Shown one piece after another: positions 25,502 to 34,194 of a DNA stretch of 64,000 bases. A model generated the notes under the pieces. The model was not told the origin of the DNA, did not search any database, and was given only the letters and a program-made list of their open reading frames with translations. Source of the DNA: Ornithinicoccus halotolerans. GTDB lineage: Bacteria; Actinomycetota; Actinomycetes; Actinomycetales; Dermatophilaceae. The stretch spans positions 1 to 64,000 of the forward strand of contig NZ_WIQI01000007.1 in the NCBI RefSeq assembly GCF_009602535.1, read 5' to 3'. Position 1 is the stretch's first letter. The number at the start of each line of letters is the position of its first letter. The translations under genes were made by a program, and so were the position numbers.

Positions 25502-26749
25502 ATGGCTGAGCTGACGGAGACACCGTGGGGCCCCGCGACCGTGTCGACGCGGACCGCGCCTCCCGCAGGGACGCCCCTGCTGGGGGGCGCCGTCCCCTCC
25601 CCCGTCATGGCGCTGCGCGGGAGCGCGCTGCGGCACAACATCGACACCATGGCCCAGTACTGCCGGGACCACGGGGTCGCCCTGGCGCCGCACGGCAAGA
25701 CGACGATGTCACCCCAGCTGTTCCGGGCCCAGCTGGACGCCGGGTGCTGGGGCATCACCGCCGCGACCGGGGCGCACGTGCGCACCTACCGGCAGTTCGG
25801 GGTCTCGCGGATCTTCCTGGGGAACGCCCTGGTTGATCCTGCGGCCATCCGCTACATCGCGGCTGAGCTCGCCGCCGACCGCAGTTTCGAGTTCGTCTGC
25901 TACGTCGACTCGGTCGCCGGGGTCGAGCTGCTGGACCGGGAGCTGGCCGACTCCGCCGCGGACGGCCTGCCGATGGACGTGGTCGTCGAGCTCGGTGTGC
26001 CGGGCGGGCGCACCGGGTGCCGGACGATCGCCGAGGCGCTGGCGGTCGCCGGGGCCGCCGACAGCTCCTCCCGGCTGCGGCTGATCGGCCTGGCCGGGTA
26101 CGAGGGTGCGATCGGTGCCGACCGCTCCCCCGCCACCCTGACGGCGATGCGCAGCTACTGCGCCGACCTCCGCGAGCTCGCCGAACAGCTGGAGGCGGCC
26201 GGACTGCTCAGCCAGGAGCGCGCGCCGCTGCTGAGCGCCGGCGGCAGCATGTTCTACGACGCCGTGGTGGAGGCCCTCGCCGGCGCGACGATCGGGGACA
26301 GGTCGGCGCAGGTGCTGCTCCGTAGCGGCGCCTACGTCTCCCACGACGAGGGCATCTACCAGCGAGTCTCACCCTTCGAGCAGCCAGGCTCGCAGTACCG
26401 GTTCCAGCCAGCCCTGCGGCTCTGGGGACGGGTGCTGTCCCGGCCCGAGCCCGGGCTGGCCGTCGTCGACTTCGGACGGCGCGACGCCCCCTACGACCAG
26501 GACCTCCCAGTCCCTGTGGAGACCCGCTCCGCCGACGGCTCCGACCCCCAGCCAGCTGCCGACCTCACCGTCACCGCCCTCAACGACCAGCACGCGTTCG
26601 TGCGCCTCCCCGACTCCCGGGAGCTGCCGGTCGGGAGCTGGCTGGGCTGTGGCGTCTCCCACCCGTGCACGACCTTCGACAAGTGGCGCTACATGCCCGT
26701 CGTGGACGAGGAGAACGTCGTCGTCGGAGGCATCGACACCTACTTCTAA
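25502..26749 (+). CDS. D-threonine aldolase / D-serine dehydratase-like PLP enzyme (fold type III)
   Basis: This is a 415-aa alanine-racemase-fold enzyme. The PLP lysine is Lys66 in LAPHGKTTMSPQLF, the signature of the DSD1/D-threonine aldolase/amino acid deaminase group. The C-terminal beta domain has NDQHAFVRL and GVSHPCTTFDKW, whose His and Cys are the likely metal ligands of this family. It would convert a D-3-hydroxy-amino acid by dehydration or retro-aldol cleavage; the exact substrate (D-Ser, D-Thr or D-3-hydroxyaspartate) is unresolved. It begins 31 bp after ridA and is the last gene of the operon. An IS remnant begins almost directly after its stop. Confidence 0.85.
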   Translation: MAELTETPWGPATVSTRTAPPAGTPLLGGAVPSPVMALRGSALRHNIDTMAQYCRDHGVALAPHGKTTMSPQLFRAQLDAGCWGITAATGAHVRTYRQFGVSRIFLGNALVDPAAIRYIAAELAADRSFEFVCYVDSVAGVELLDRELADSAADGLPMDVVVELGVPGGRTGCRTIAEALAVAGAADSSSRLRLIGLAGYEGAIGADRSPATLTAMRSYCADLRELAEQLEAAGLLSQERAPLLSAGGSMFYDAVVEALAGATIGDRSAQVLLRSGAYVSHDEGIYQRVSPFEQPGSQYRFQPALRLWGRVLSRPEPGLAVVDFGRRDAPYDQDLPVPVETRSADGSDPQPAADLTVTALNDQHAFVRLPDSRELPVGSWLGCGVSHPCTTFDKWRYMPVVDEENVVVGGIDTYF

Positions 26750-26775
26750 CCAGCTGTCGAAGGCCAGGAAGTCGA

Positions 26776-27194
26776 CCACGGCCGGCCTTCTTCAGCACGG
26801 CGCAGATCGGGCTCGACCCCGACCTCGCGCCCATCGACCACGTCGTGGCGATGGGCGTCGACATAGACCACTACCTGCTGGTGGGGCAGTCGAGCTCCGC
26901 CGCGAAGAAAGCCGAGTCCGTCTGCAGGATGTGGTTGGCTCGTCGCAACTCGCGGTTCTCCTGCTCGAGCTGGGCGATCCGCTCGGCCTCGGTGGTCGTG
27001 GTGCCCGCACGAACACCGCCATCGATCTCGGCCTGCCGGACCAGACCAGTACCGCGGGGTCTCGCGATGGATGCCGAGCTGCTCGGCCACACGCGCGATC
27101 GCGCCCACCTTGGTCGCAAGTCCTGCCGCAGCTCGACCGACATCCGGGTGGCCCGCTCACGCAGCTCGTCAGGGTACTTCCTGGGTGCTGCCAT
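26776..27194 (-). pseudogene. IS3-family transposase remnant (frameshifted orfA plus start of orfB)
   Basis: The minus strand from ATG 27194 (with GGAGG upstream) reads MAAPRKYPDELRERATRM, typical of IS3-family OrfA. The frame then breaks: VGAIARVAEQLGIHRETPRY lies in another frame and the original frame resumes with VRQAEIDGGVRAGTTTT and the leucine-zipper-like ERIAQLEQENRELRRAN up to the stop at 26871. A 1-nt deletion near 27118 and a 4-nt insertion near 27043 together explain this and restore the frame. The start of OrfB (YVDAHR, then GVEPICAVLKKAG in a shifted frame) follows and is cut near 26776. No DDE domain remains, so it cannot transpose. Confidence 0.85.
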
Positions 27195-27479
27195 GACTCT
27201 CATCCTCCATCGGTTGAGAGCCTCCACTAGACCCGGGGCGATTCACGCCCTCGGCGGCCAGTCTCGGCTCAAGCGGGGAGGACAGCCTCAGGCGCGACGG
27301 AATCTGAGCACGGCATGCAGGAGCGCGTTGGCGGCGTGCTTACGCTCTCCACGTGCTGGTCGTGCCTGATGGCACCGTGCTGGGGAGGCAGAGCATCGCG
27401 GTCGGTGCCAGATGCGACATGTTCGGATGCGCCGTGTCCAGCGCCCCTAGCGGCGTCGGCACACGGACAGTCGCGAGGC

Positions 27480-28070
27480 TCAACTCGGCGTCACGGGAAG
27501 TCCGAGCATCAACCACGTAAAGGCGGCGCAGTTGGCCAGTACTGTCACCCAGAAGACGGTCCGGAAAGGCTGCTTGGTCGTCTTATGGCGGAAGGCATGC
27601 CGCGCGACCAGCCCACCCGGCCAGCCGCCCAGCAGGTCTAGGGCATGGAGGGTGGACTCCGGTACCCGCCGCTGGCCGCGTCGGGCGGCGGCCTTGTCGG
27701 CCCGGTAGAGCCCGAATGAGGCCGCGCTGAGGACGAGGTAGGCCGCGAGGAACACGGTAGGCACGAAGCCCAGCACCACGAGCGCTGCCACGAGGCCGAG
27801 AAAGAAGGTCGCCGCGCTGGCCACGGCGCCCAGCCCCCTCCCGGTCCGAGGCCGCGCTTGCCTGACGCCCACGTAGCGGACCTCGCTCGCCCGCGGCCGG
27901 CTCCGACCGTCCCGGCTCTGCACGTAGCTCACGCGCTCGTCGGTGACGGGCCGTTGTCCGCGCGGGAACGCGCTGATGTGGACGAAGATGCGCTGCCCCC
28001 CGCCCTCCGGCGCGATGAAACCGAAGCCGCGGGCATCGTTCCAGTCCTGCACTCTGCCTTGCTGGCGCAT
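27480..28070 (-). CDS. Cold-shock-domain / DUF1294 membrane protein
   Basis: This is a 196-aa two-domain protein starting at ATG 28070, with GGGAGG about 9 nt upstream. Residues about 4-65 form a cold-shock (OB-fold) domain with RNP1-like GFGFIAPEGG and RNP2-like IFVHISAF motifs. The remainder is DUF1294: two hydrophobic segments (about 80-120), the signature YRADKAAARRGQRRVPE and LLGGWPGGLVARHAFRHKTT, then a third helix. The CSD-DUF1294 combination is common; the role is unknown but suggests nucleic-acid binding at the membrane. Confidence 0.88.
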   Translation of the reverse strand: MRQQGRVQDWNDARGFGFIAPEGGGQRIFVHISAFPRGQRPVTDERVSYVQSRDGRSRPRASEVRYVGVRQARPRTGRGLGAVASAATFFLGLVAALVVLGFVPTVFLAAYLVLSAASFGLYRADKAAARRGQRRVPESTLHALDLLGGWPGGLVARHAFRHKTTKQPFRTVFWVTVLANCAAFTWLMLGLPVTPS

Positions 28071-28174
28071 CCCGCCCCTCCCTTGTTCGCAACCCAGTGC
28101 CGTTGAAGGTATCCGAGGCCGACAGACCGAGAACCCACCTAGGCGGCCACTCAACCGGGCCGCTCGGGCAGCGA

Positions 28175-31018
28175 CTACGGGACGGTCGCCGCGGCGAGCA
28201 CCTCCAGCACGTGCTGGTAGGACCGGCCGGTGGCGCGGGTCATGCCCAGCTCGCAGGTGCGGTTGCTGGAGACGTAGGCGGCGTACTCGCGCTCGGCCAC
28301 CTCCGCCGCCTCAGGCCCCGTAGCGGCGGCGGTCAGCTCCGGGTGCAGCAGGCCGCGGTCGCCGGCGAACCCGCAGCAGCCCCACTGCGTCGGCACCACC
28401 ACGTCCTCGCTGACGTGTCGCGCCACGGCGACCAGGGCGTCCGTCGAGCCCAGGTGCTGGGTGGAGCAGGTCGGGTGCACCACCACCGACTCGACCGGGC
28501 GTGACACCGGCAGCCGCTCCAGCAGCTCCTCGGCGACCCACCGCACCGCGTCGACCACCCGCAGCTGGGCGTACTCCTCCGACGCCCGGGCCATCTCGGC
28601 CAGCCCCTCGGCGCAGGAAGAGGCCTCGCACACCACCGGCAGCTGGCCGCGCTCGGTGGCCTCCCACAGCGCCGGCAGCACCCGTGCCGCCATCGCCTGG
28701 TACCCGCTCCGGTGCCCCTTGGACTTCCACGGCGTGCCGCAGCACAGGCTCCCGATGCCCTCCGGACTCCGAAGCGTCACCCCGGCGCGCTGTGCCAGCG
28801 TCGGCAGAGCCGACCCTGCGCCCTCGCTGGCAGTCTCCTCCTCCGGGCCGAACATAGCGCCCACACAGGCGGCGAAGTGCACCGCCGCCGGTGCCTCGGA
28901 CTCCAGCAGCACCCGGCGCCGCCCGCCAGCGGGCAGCCGCCGGTCGTACTGCGGCAGGTGCTCGTGGTCGACCACCTTCCGGCCCGCCTCGGTGGCCGCC
29001 TCCGGCAGCCGCCCGGGCAGTGCCTTGGCCACGGTCAGCCCGGCCGAGGCCGCCAGCGGGACCGCGCGCCATACCGACGCAGCCGCCCGCCACCCGGCCT
29101 CCTCCAGCCGCCCGGACTGCTCGCCCCGCAGCCGGCGGGTGAGGTCACCGGTGTCGATGTTGACCGGGCAGGCGATCCCGCACATCCCGTCGACCGCGCA
29201 GGTGTCGGTGCCGGCGTACTCGTACTGCTCCTCCAGCTCCTCGGCCAGCGCGGTGTCGCCGCGCAGCCGCGCCGCCCGCATCTCCCGCCGGGCGACGATC
29301 CGCTGCCGCGGTGTGGTGGTGAGGTCGCGGGAGGGGCACACCGGCTCGCAGTAGCCGCACTCCACGCACCGGTCGACCTCCTCCTCCACCTCGGGCGTGG
29401 TCTTGAGGTGCCGCAGGTAGGAGCCCGGGTCGTCCGACAGCACCGAGTCGGGGTTGAGCAGCCCGCGCGGGTCGATGAGCCGCTTGGTCTCCCACATGAC
29501 CTCGTACAGCTCGTCGCCGTACTGCCGCCGCACGAACGGCGCCATGATCCGGCCGGTGCCGTGCTCGGCCTTCAGCGACCCGCCCCGCCCGAGCACCAGG
29601 TCGACCATGTCCTCGGTGAACGCCTCGTAGCGGCGCATCGCCGCTGGCTCCTCGAACCGCTCGTTGAGCATGAAGTGCAGGTTGCCGTCGCGGGCGTGGC
29701 CGAAGATGACCGACTCGTCGTAGCGGTGCCGCGCGAACAGCTCGGTCAGCTCCCGGCAGGTCTCCCCCAGCTCCTCGACGGAGACGACCACGTCCTCGAG
29801 CAGCGCGTTGGTGCCCTGTGGGCGGGCCCCGGCCACCGCGCTGTAGAGGCCCTTGCGCACCCGCCACAGCGCCGCCCGCTCGGCGGCGTCGCTGGTGAGC
29901 CGGTACGGCGCGCTCACCGGCAGGTCGGCCAGCTCGGCGCCCGCGGCGCGGACCGCCTGGTCCAGCTCCTCGGCGGTGTCGGCCTGCCACTCCACCAGCA
30001 CCGCGGCGTGGTCGACCACCTGCAGGTCCCGGATCACCGCCGGGCTCAGCGGGTCCTGGCCCGAGACCCGCAGCGACGCCGCGTCCAGCAGCTCGGCGGT
30101 GGCCGTGCCCGCGCCGACCAGCTGGGGCACCGAGGCGGTGGCCCGGCCGACGTCGTCGAAGACCAGCAGCCCGGTGGCCACCTGCGGGTGCACCGGCACG
30201 GTCCGGAAGGTCGCCGAGGCGACGAAGCCCAGCGTCCCCTCGCTGCCGATCATCAGGTGCACCAGGATGTCGACCGGGTCGTCGAAGTCCAGGTAGGCGT
30301 TCACGCCGTAGCCCATGGTGTTCTTCAGCGCGAACAGCCGGCGGATGGTGGCCACCGACTCGGCGTCGCCGCGCACCCGGTCCCGCAGCCGCAGCAGGCC
30401 GGCGTGCAGCTGCGGCTCCAGCGCCCGCAGCCGTGCGTCGGCGTCGGGAGCGGCCGAGTCGAGGACGGTGCCAGAGGGCAGCACCAGCACCATCGACTCC
30501 AGCGTCGAGTAGGTGTTGAACCGGGTGCCGCAGTGCATGCCCGAGGAGTTGTTGGCCACGACGCCGCCGACGGTGCAGGCGGACTCGCTGGCCGGGTCCG
30601 GCCCGAGCTTGGTGCCGTAGCGGCGCAGCCTCGCGTTGACCGCCGCGACCGTGGTCCCGGGCTGCACCCGCACCCGCGCGCCGTCGTCGAGCACCTCGAC
30701 GCCCCGGAACCCGCGGCGGGTGTCGACGAGCAGGGCGTCGGTCACCGCCTGGCCGGACAGGCTGGTCCCTCCCGACCGGAAGGTCAGCGGCGTCCCGGCG
30801 CGGTCGCAGGCGGCCATCACGGCCGCGACCTGGCCGGCGTCGGCGGGCCGGGCGACCAGCTGCGGGATCAGCAGGTAGTGGGAGGCGTCGTGGGCCAGCG
30901 CGTACCGGTCTAGCGCCCGGCTGCTCACCCCGGCGGGACCGAGCCGGTCGACGAGGTCGGCCTCCAAGGCGGCGGTGCCGACGAGGCTCGACTGGCTGCT
31001 CCGGACGGCGTCGCTCAT
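28175..31018 (-). CDS. FAD- and Fe-S-containing D-2-hydroxyacid dehydrogenase (D-lactate/glycolate type) with CCG domains
   Basis: This 947-aa protein starts at ATG 31018. The N-terminal half is a GlcD/Dld-type FAD-binding PCMH domain (TFRSGGTSLSGQAVTDA, GGVVANNSSGMHCGT) with its C-terminal cap (SLKAEHGTGRIMAPFVRRQY). About residues 549-616 hold two cysteine clusters (CVECGYCEPVC and CAVDGMCGIACPVN) for [4Fe-4S] centres. The C-terminal third has two CCG segments (SLCCGTPWKSKG, about 755; WGCCGFAGD, about 880) as in heterodisulfide-reductase-like subunits. It probably oxidises D-lactate or another D-2-hydroxy acid and passes electrons to quinone or a carrier. All domains are in a single chain and apparently intact. 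It is divergent from the kinase at 31133. Confidence 0.9.
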   Translation of the reverse strand: MSDAVRSSQSSLVGTAALEADLVDRLGPAGVSSRALDRYALAHDASHYLLIPQLVARPADAGQVAAVMAACDRAGTPLTFRSGGTSLSGQAVTDALLVDTRRGFRGVEVLDDGARVRVQPGTTVAAVNARLRRYGTKLGPDPASESACTVGGVVANNSSGMHCGTRFNTYSTLESMVLVLPSGTVLDSAAPDADARLRALEPQLHAGLLRLRDRVRGDAESVATIRRLFALKNTMGYGVNAYLDFDDPVDILVHLMIGSEGTLGFVASATFRTVPVHPQVATGLLVFDDVGRATASVPQLVGAGTATAELLDAASLRVSGQDPLSPAVIRDLQVVDHAAVLVEWQADTAEELDQAVRAAGAELADLPVSAPYRLTSDAAERAALWRVRKGLYSAVAGARPQGTNALLEDVVVSVEELGETCRELTELFARHRYDESVIFGHARDGNLHFMLNERFEEPAAMRRYEAFTEDMVDLVLGRGGSLKAEHGTGRIMAPFVRRQYGDELYEVMWETKRLIDPRGLLNPDSVLSDDPGSYLRHLKTTPEVEEEVDRCVECGYCEPVCPSRDLTTTPRQRIVARREMRAARLRGDTALAEELEEQYEYAGTDTCAVDGMCGIACPVNIDTGDLTRRLRGEQSGRLEEAGWRAAASVWRAVPLAASAGLTVAKALPGRLPEAATEAGRKVVDHEHLPQYDRRLPAGGRRRVLLESEAPAAVHFAACVGAMFGPEEETASEGAGSALPTLAQRAGVTLRSPEGIGSLCCGTPWKSKGHRSGYQAMAARVLPALWEATERGQLPVVCEASSCAEGLAEMARASEEYAQLRVVDAVRWVAEELLERLPVSRPVESVVVHPTCSTQHLGSTDALVAVARHVSEDVVVPTQWGCCGFAGDRGLLHPELTAAATGPEAAEVAEREYAAYVSSNRTCELGMTRATGRSYQHVLEVLAAATVP

Positions 31019-31132
31019 GACGCCAGACACTACGACGCTGCTCAGCTGCCGCGCCGGGCACGCCCGCGGTGGGAGTGGGCCGTGGGCCGGAGGACCTATC
31101 CGAGGTGCCACCGGCCGGGGCAGGATGACAGC

Positions 31133-32575
31133 GTGCCACCGCGCCGTCTCACCGTGCCGCTCGCCTGGGCGATCGCCCTGGGCGCGGCCGCGTTGAGCGT
31201 GGCGGCCCTGGTCATCCACGCCCAGGCGGCCGCGCTCACCGCCCAGCCGGTGCAGCTCTACCTGGCCGACGCCTGGGTGGGGCTGCTCTACCCGGCCGTC
31301 GGCGCGTGGCTGCTCGGCCAGTCGCGGGCCCCCGCGGCGGCGGCACTAATGATCGGCGCGGGGCTGCTGGCGCTCACCGGGCTGTCGGTGTCGTGGGTGA
31401 CCTACGACGCCGCGGACGGGGCGGTCGGTGCGGCCGGGCAGGTAGCGGCGTGGCAGGCGACCTGGACGTGGGCGCCGTACCTGCTGCTGCCCACGGTGCT
31501 GCCGCTGCTCTACGCCCGGCCCGGCATGGGGACCGGAGGACGGGTGTCCCGCTGGCTGCTGGCCGCGACCGCGGTGGTGACCGCGGCCGTGGCGGTGCTG
31601 GCTGCCGTGGCACCGGGCCCGGTGAACGAGGCGGTGACCGTCGCGAACCCCCTGGGCGTGCAGCAGTGGGCCGGCTGGCTGCAGGTGGCCGCCGGGCTGC
31701 CGGCGCTGGTGATGCTGGTGCTGGCGCCGATGACCGTCGTGCTGCTCGGCTGGGCGTGGTGGCGGGAGCGCGACCCGCGGACGGGGGCCGCGCTGGTGGG
31801 CGCGGCGTCGTTCGTGGTGGCGGCGCTCACGGCGGGTGGCCTGCCCTACCCCTGGAACGACGTGTGGACGGCCGCCGGCGCGTCCGCCATGCCGGTGGCG
31901 TTCGGCGTCGAGCACCAGCTGCGTGCCTACCGGGACCGGCAGGAGGCGGCCCACCGGCAGTTCGTGCTGGCCCGGGACGAGGAGCGGGCACGGGTACGCC
32001 AGGACCTGCACGACGGCGTGGCCCCGCACCTGGCCGGCCTCGGCCTGCGGGTGGACGGCATCGCCGCCGGCGAGGCCATCGCGGCCCGGGACGGTGAGCC
32101 GGTCCGCGAGGAGCTGGCCGCGGTCAGCCGGGGGCTGCGGGACTCGGTGGTCGAGCTGCGGCGCATCATCGACGGTCTGGGCCCGCTGGCCGTGGACCAG
32201 CTCGGGCTGGCCGGGGCGGTCCGGGCCGTGGCCGAGCAGGCCGGGCCGGTGACGACGCGGGTGGAGACCGAGGAGCTGCCGCCGTTGCCCGCGCCGGTGA
32301 CCGTGGCGGCCTACCGGATCGTGGTCGAGGCGGTCGGCAACGCGGTCCGTCACTCCGGCGCCGGGCACATCGACATCCGGCTCGGCACCGAGCCGGCGGG
32401 ACTGCGGGTGGAGGTGCTCGACGACGGAGTCGGCGGCGCGGACGCCCGTCAGGACGGGCTCGGGCTCGGCGGGATGGCCGCACGCGCCGAGGCACTCGGG
32501 GGTCGGTTCCAGGTGACCGACCGGGAGCCGCACGGCACCGTGGTGAGGGCGGTCCTGCCGGTGAGCACCCCGTGA
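31133..32575 (+). CDS. NarL-type sensor histidine kinase
   Basis: This 480-aa kinase has an N-terminal membrane sensor with about seven hydrophobic helices (to about residue 245), then a HisKA_3 dimerisation helix with RQDLHDGVAPHL (phospho-acceptor His293) and a GHKL ATPase domain: VEAVGNAVRHSGA (N box), DDGVGG (G1) and DGLGLGGMAARAEALGG (G2). I start at GTG 31133 (AGGA upstream); ATG 31082 is a longer alternative. It overlaps the response regulator gene by 4 bp, so the two form a coupled pair. The signal is unknown. Confidence 0.88.
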   Translation: MPPRRLTVPLAWAIALGAAALSVAALVIHAQAAALTAQPVQLYLADAWVGLLYPAVGAWLLGQSRAPAAAALMIGAGLLALTGLSVSWVTYDAADGAVGAAGQVAAWQATWTWAPYLLLPTVLPLLYARPGMGTGGRVSRWLLAATAVVTAAVAVLAAVAPGPVNEAVTVANPLGVQQWAGWLQVAAGLPALVMLVLAPMTVVLLGWAWWRERDPRTGAALVGAASFVVAALTAGGLPYPWNDVWTAAGASAMPVAFGVEHQLRAYRDRQEAAHRQFVLARDEERARVRQDLHDGVAPHLAGLGLRVDGIAAGEAIAARDGEPVREELAAVSRGLRDSVVELRRIIDGLGPLAVDQLGLAGAVRAVAEQAGPVTTRVETEELPPLPAPVTVAAYRIVVEAVGNAVRHSGAGHIDIRLGTEPAGLRVEVLDDGVGGADARQDGLGLGGMAARAEALGGRFQVTDREPHGTVVRAVLPVSTP

Positions 32576-33216
32576 GCAGCCCGATCCGGGTGGTCATGGC
32601 CGACGACCATCCCACCTTCCGCGACGGGCTCCGCTCGGTCCTGGGTCGCGCCGACGACATCGCCGTGATCGGTGAGGCCGGCACCGGCGAGGGAGCGGTC
32701 GAGCTGTGCGCGGCGCAGGCCCCTGACGTGGTCCTCATGGACCTGCAGATGCCGGGGATCGGCGGGCTCGAGGCGACCCGCCGGCTGCGAGCCCACCACC
32801 CGGGCATCGCCGTGCTCGTGCTGACGATGAGCGACGCCGACGAGTCGGTGTACGCCGCCCTTCGCCTCGGCGCCCTCGGGTACCTGCTCAAGGACACCCC
32901 CGGGCCGGACATCGTCGAGGCCGTGCGCCGGGTCGCCGCCGGCCAGGCCCTCTACGGACCGGCGGTGGCCGGGCGGATCGCCGCCTTCCTCAACGCGGGC
33001 CCGGGCCCGCACCCGTTCCCGGAGCTGACCACCCGCGAGCGCGAGGTGCTCGACCTGATGGCGCGGGGCCTGGACAACGCCGCCATCGCGCGGCGGCTGG
33101 TGGTCTCGCCGAAGACGGTGCGCAACAACGTCTCGGCAGTCTTCGCCAAGCTGCACGTCGCCACCCGGGCCGAGGCCGTGGTGCGGGCCCGGGAGGCGGG
33201 GCTCGGCACGGAGTGA
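32572..33216 (+). CDS. NarL/FixJ-family response regulator
   Basis: This is a 214-aa regulator with a GTG start overlapping the kinase stop (GTGA). The receiver domain covers about residues 5-120 with phospho-acceptor Asp57 (VVLMDLQMPG), acidic pocket ADDH and the conserved Lys in YLLKDTP. The C-terminal LuxR-type helix-turn-helix includes LTTREREVLDLMARGLDNAA and LVVSPKTVRNNVS (about 150-195). It is the partner of the preceding HisKA_3 kinase. The membrane protein gene 111 bp downstream may be a target. Confidence 0.93.
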   Translation: MSSPIRVVMADDHPTFRDGLRSVLGRADDIAVIGEAGTGEGAVELCAAQAPDVVLMDLQMPGIGGLEATRRLRAHHPGIAVLVLTMSDADESVYAALRLGALGYLLKDTPGPDIVEAVRRVAAGQALYGPAVAGRIAAFLNAGPGPHPFPELTTREREVLDLMARGLDNAAIARRLVVSPKTVRNNVSAVFAKLHVATRAEAVVRAREAGLGTE

Positions 33217-33327
33217 CGGGCGGATGTCCCGGCCAGGTCGGGACACCGGGCCCTGTCCCCCGGGTCGGCGCCCCGGGTCCACTGGCGGTCCCGCAGCCCG
33301 CCGGGCTGCACGTCACCAGGAGGACCC

Positions 33328-34098
33328 GTGCTCACCTCGACGCCACATCCAGCCCTCTCCCCCGCCGCCACGACTTCAGCCCCCGGCTGGGTTGGGCTGC
33401 TGCGCGGGGCCGCCCTCGTGCTGGCCCTCGGCGCGGTGCTCAACCAGCTCGCCGGTCGGTTCCTCGGCCCCTCGCTGGTCGTCCTCGCCGTGCTCTGCGT
33501 CACCGGCGCGATCCTCGCCGGCCGGCGGCCGCGGACGGCCGCCGTGCTGCTCGGCGTCACCGCGCTGCTCAACGTCACCCTGCACGGCTGGGTCTTCGGG
33601 CTGCTGCTCGAGGGCCCCGGCGCGGGCCTCGTCGTCGCCGTGAGCGTGCTGGACCTGGTGTGCTCACTGCTCATCATCACCGCCGCGGTGGCCGTGCTGA
33701 GCCCCCGGACCGGTCGGCGGCCGGAGTCGAGGACACCGCGGCTGCTCGGCCTCGCCGGCGTCGTCGCGGTCGTGCTCGCCACCGCCATGACGTTCAGCCT
33801 CTACGCGACCCGCAGCAGCGACGTCGCGGTGGACGGGGAGCCAGTGCTGGTGAGCACCGGCCTCCGCGTCGACCCGCAGTCGCTGACGGTGTCCGCCGAC
33901 GGCGCCTCCGCCACCGTGGTGTTCCAGAATGACGACCTGCTCTACCCGCGCTCCATCGACATCGACGCGCTGGACCTGCACGTCGTCGTGCCACCCCGCA
34001 CCGGCCAGCGCATCGAGCTGCCGGTGGGCCAGCACGAGTTCTACGACTTCGTCACCATGTCCGAGGCCACCTCCGGCACGATCACCGTCCTCCCGTGA
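33328..34098 (+). CDS. Membrane protein with C-terminal cupredoxin-like extracytoplasmic domain
   Basis: This 256-aa protein starts at GTG 33328 with a perfect AGGAGG upstream. The N-terminal half has four hydrophobic helices (about 24-120) and a fifth at about 140-160. Residues about 170-256 resemble a single cupredoxin/beta-sandwich fold (SADGASATVVFQNDDLLYPR, LPVGQHEFYDFV, SGTITVLP) but lack the Cys-His-Met copper set. It may be a structural or sensor-like module of the two-component locus. I cannot assign a function. Confidence 0.6.
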   Translation: MLTSTPHPALSPAATTSAPGWVGLLRGAALVLALGAVLNQLAGRFLGPSLVVLAVLCVTGAILAGRRPRTAAVLLGVTALLNVTLHGWVFGLLLEGPGAGLVVAVSVLDLVCSLLIITAAVAVLSPRTGRRPESRTPRLLGLAGVVAVVLATAMTFSLYATRSSDVAVDGEPVLVSTGLRVDPQSLTVSADGASATVVFQNDDLLYPRSIDIDALDLHVVVPPRTGQRIELPVGQHEFYDFVTMSEATSGTITVLP

Positions 34099-34116
34099 GA
34101 CAGGGTGACCAGGCGA

Positions 34117-34143
34117 TGTCGAGAACGCTGCGGTGGCTCCGTC
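34117..34143 (+). promoter_or_regulatory. Candidate ECF42-type promoter upstream of the DGPF gene
   Basis: TGTCGA (34117-34122) and CGTC (34140-34143) are separated by 17 bp, about 50 bp before the YCII/DGPF start codon. This pair matches the promoter elements reported, as I recall, for ECF42 sigma factors (-35 TGTCGA, -10 CGTC-like). An ECF42-type sigma factor gene lies second in this operon, so autoregulation is expected. Confidence 0.6.
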
Positions 34144-34194
34144 CTGGGGGTGAGGACGGCAACAATGGCCGTCACGGAGAGAAGGAGAAGTCCG

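Noticed and set aside
15762-26749. The island as an ectoine/hydroxyectoine degradation (ehu/ueh-eut/doe) cluster
   Set aside because: TRAP transporter and a threonine-dehydratase-like gene fit superficially, but no M24 hydrolase (EutD/DoeA), EutC, EutE or MocR-type EnuR regulator is present, and the creatininase family is unrelated to M24 creatinases.
27315-27641. A 108-codon plus-strand frame after the IS remnant
   Set aside because: Overlaps the C-terminal end of the CSD-DUF1294 gene on the opposite strand, has no family resemblance and lacks a ribosome-binding site.
28712-30913. A 733-codon plus-strand frame opposite the D-2-hydroxyacid dehydrogenase
   Set aside because: Antisense composition artefact; the minus strand encodes FAD, Fe-S and CCG motifs in order.
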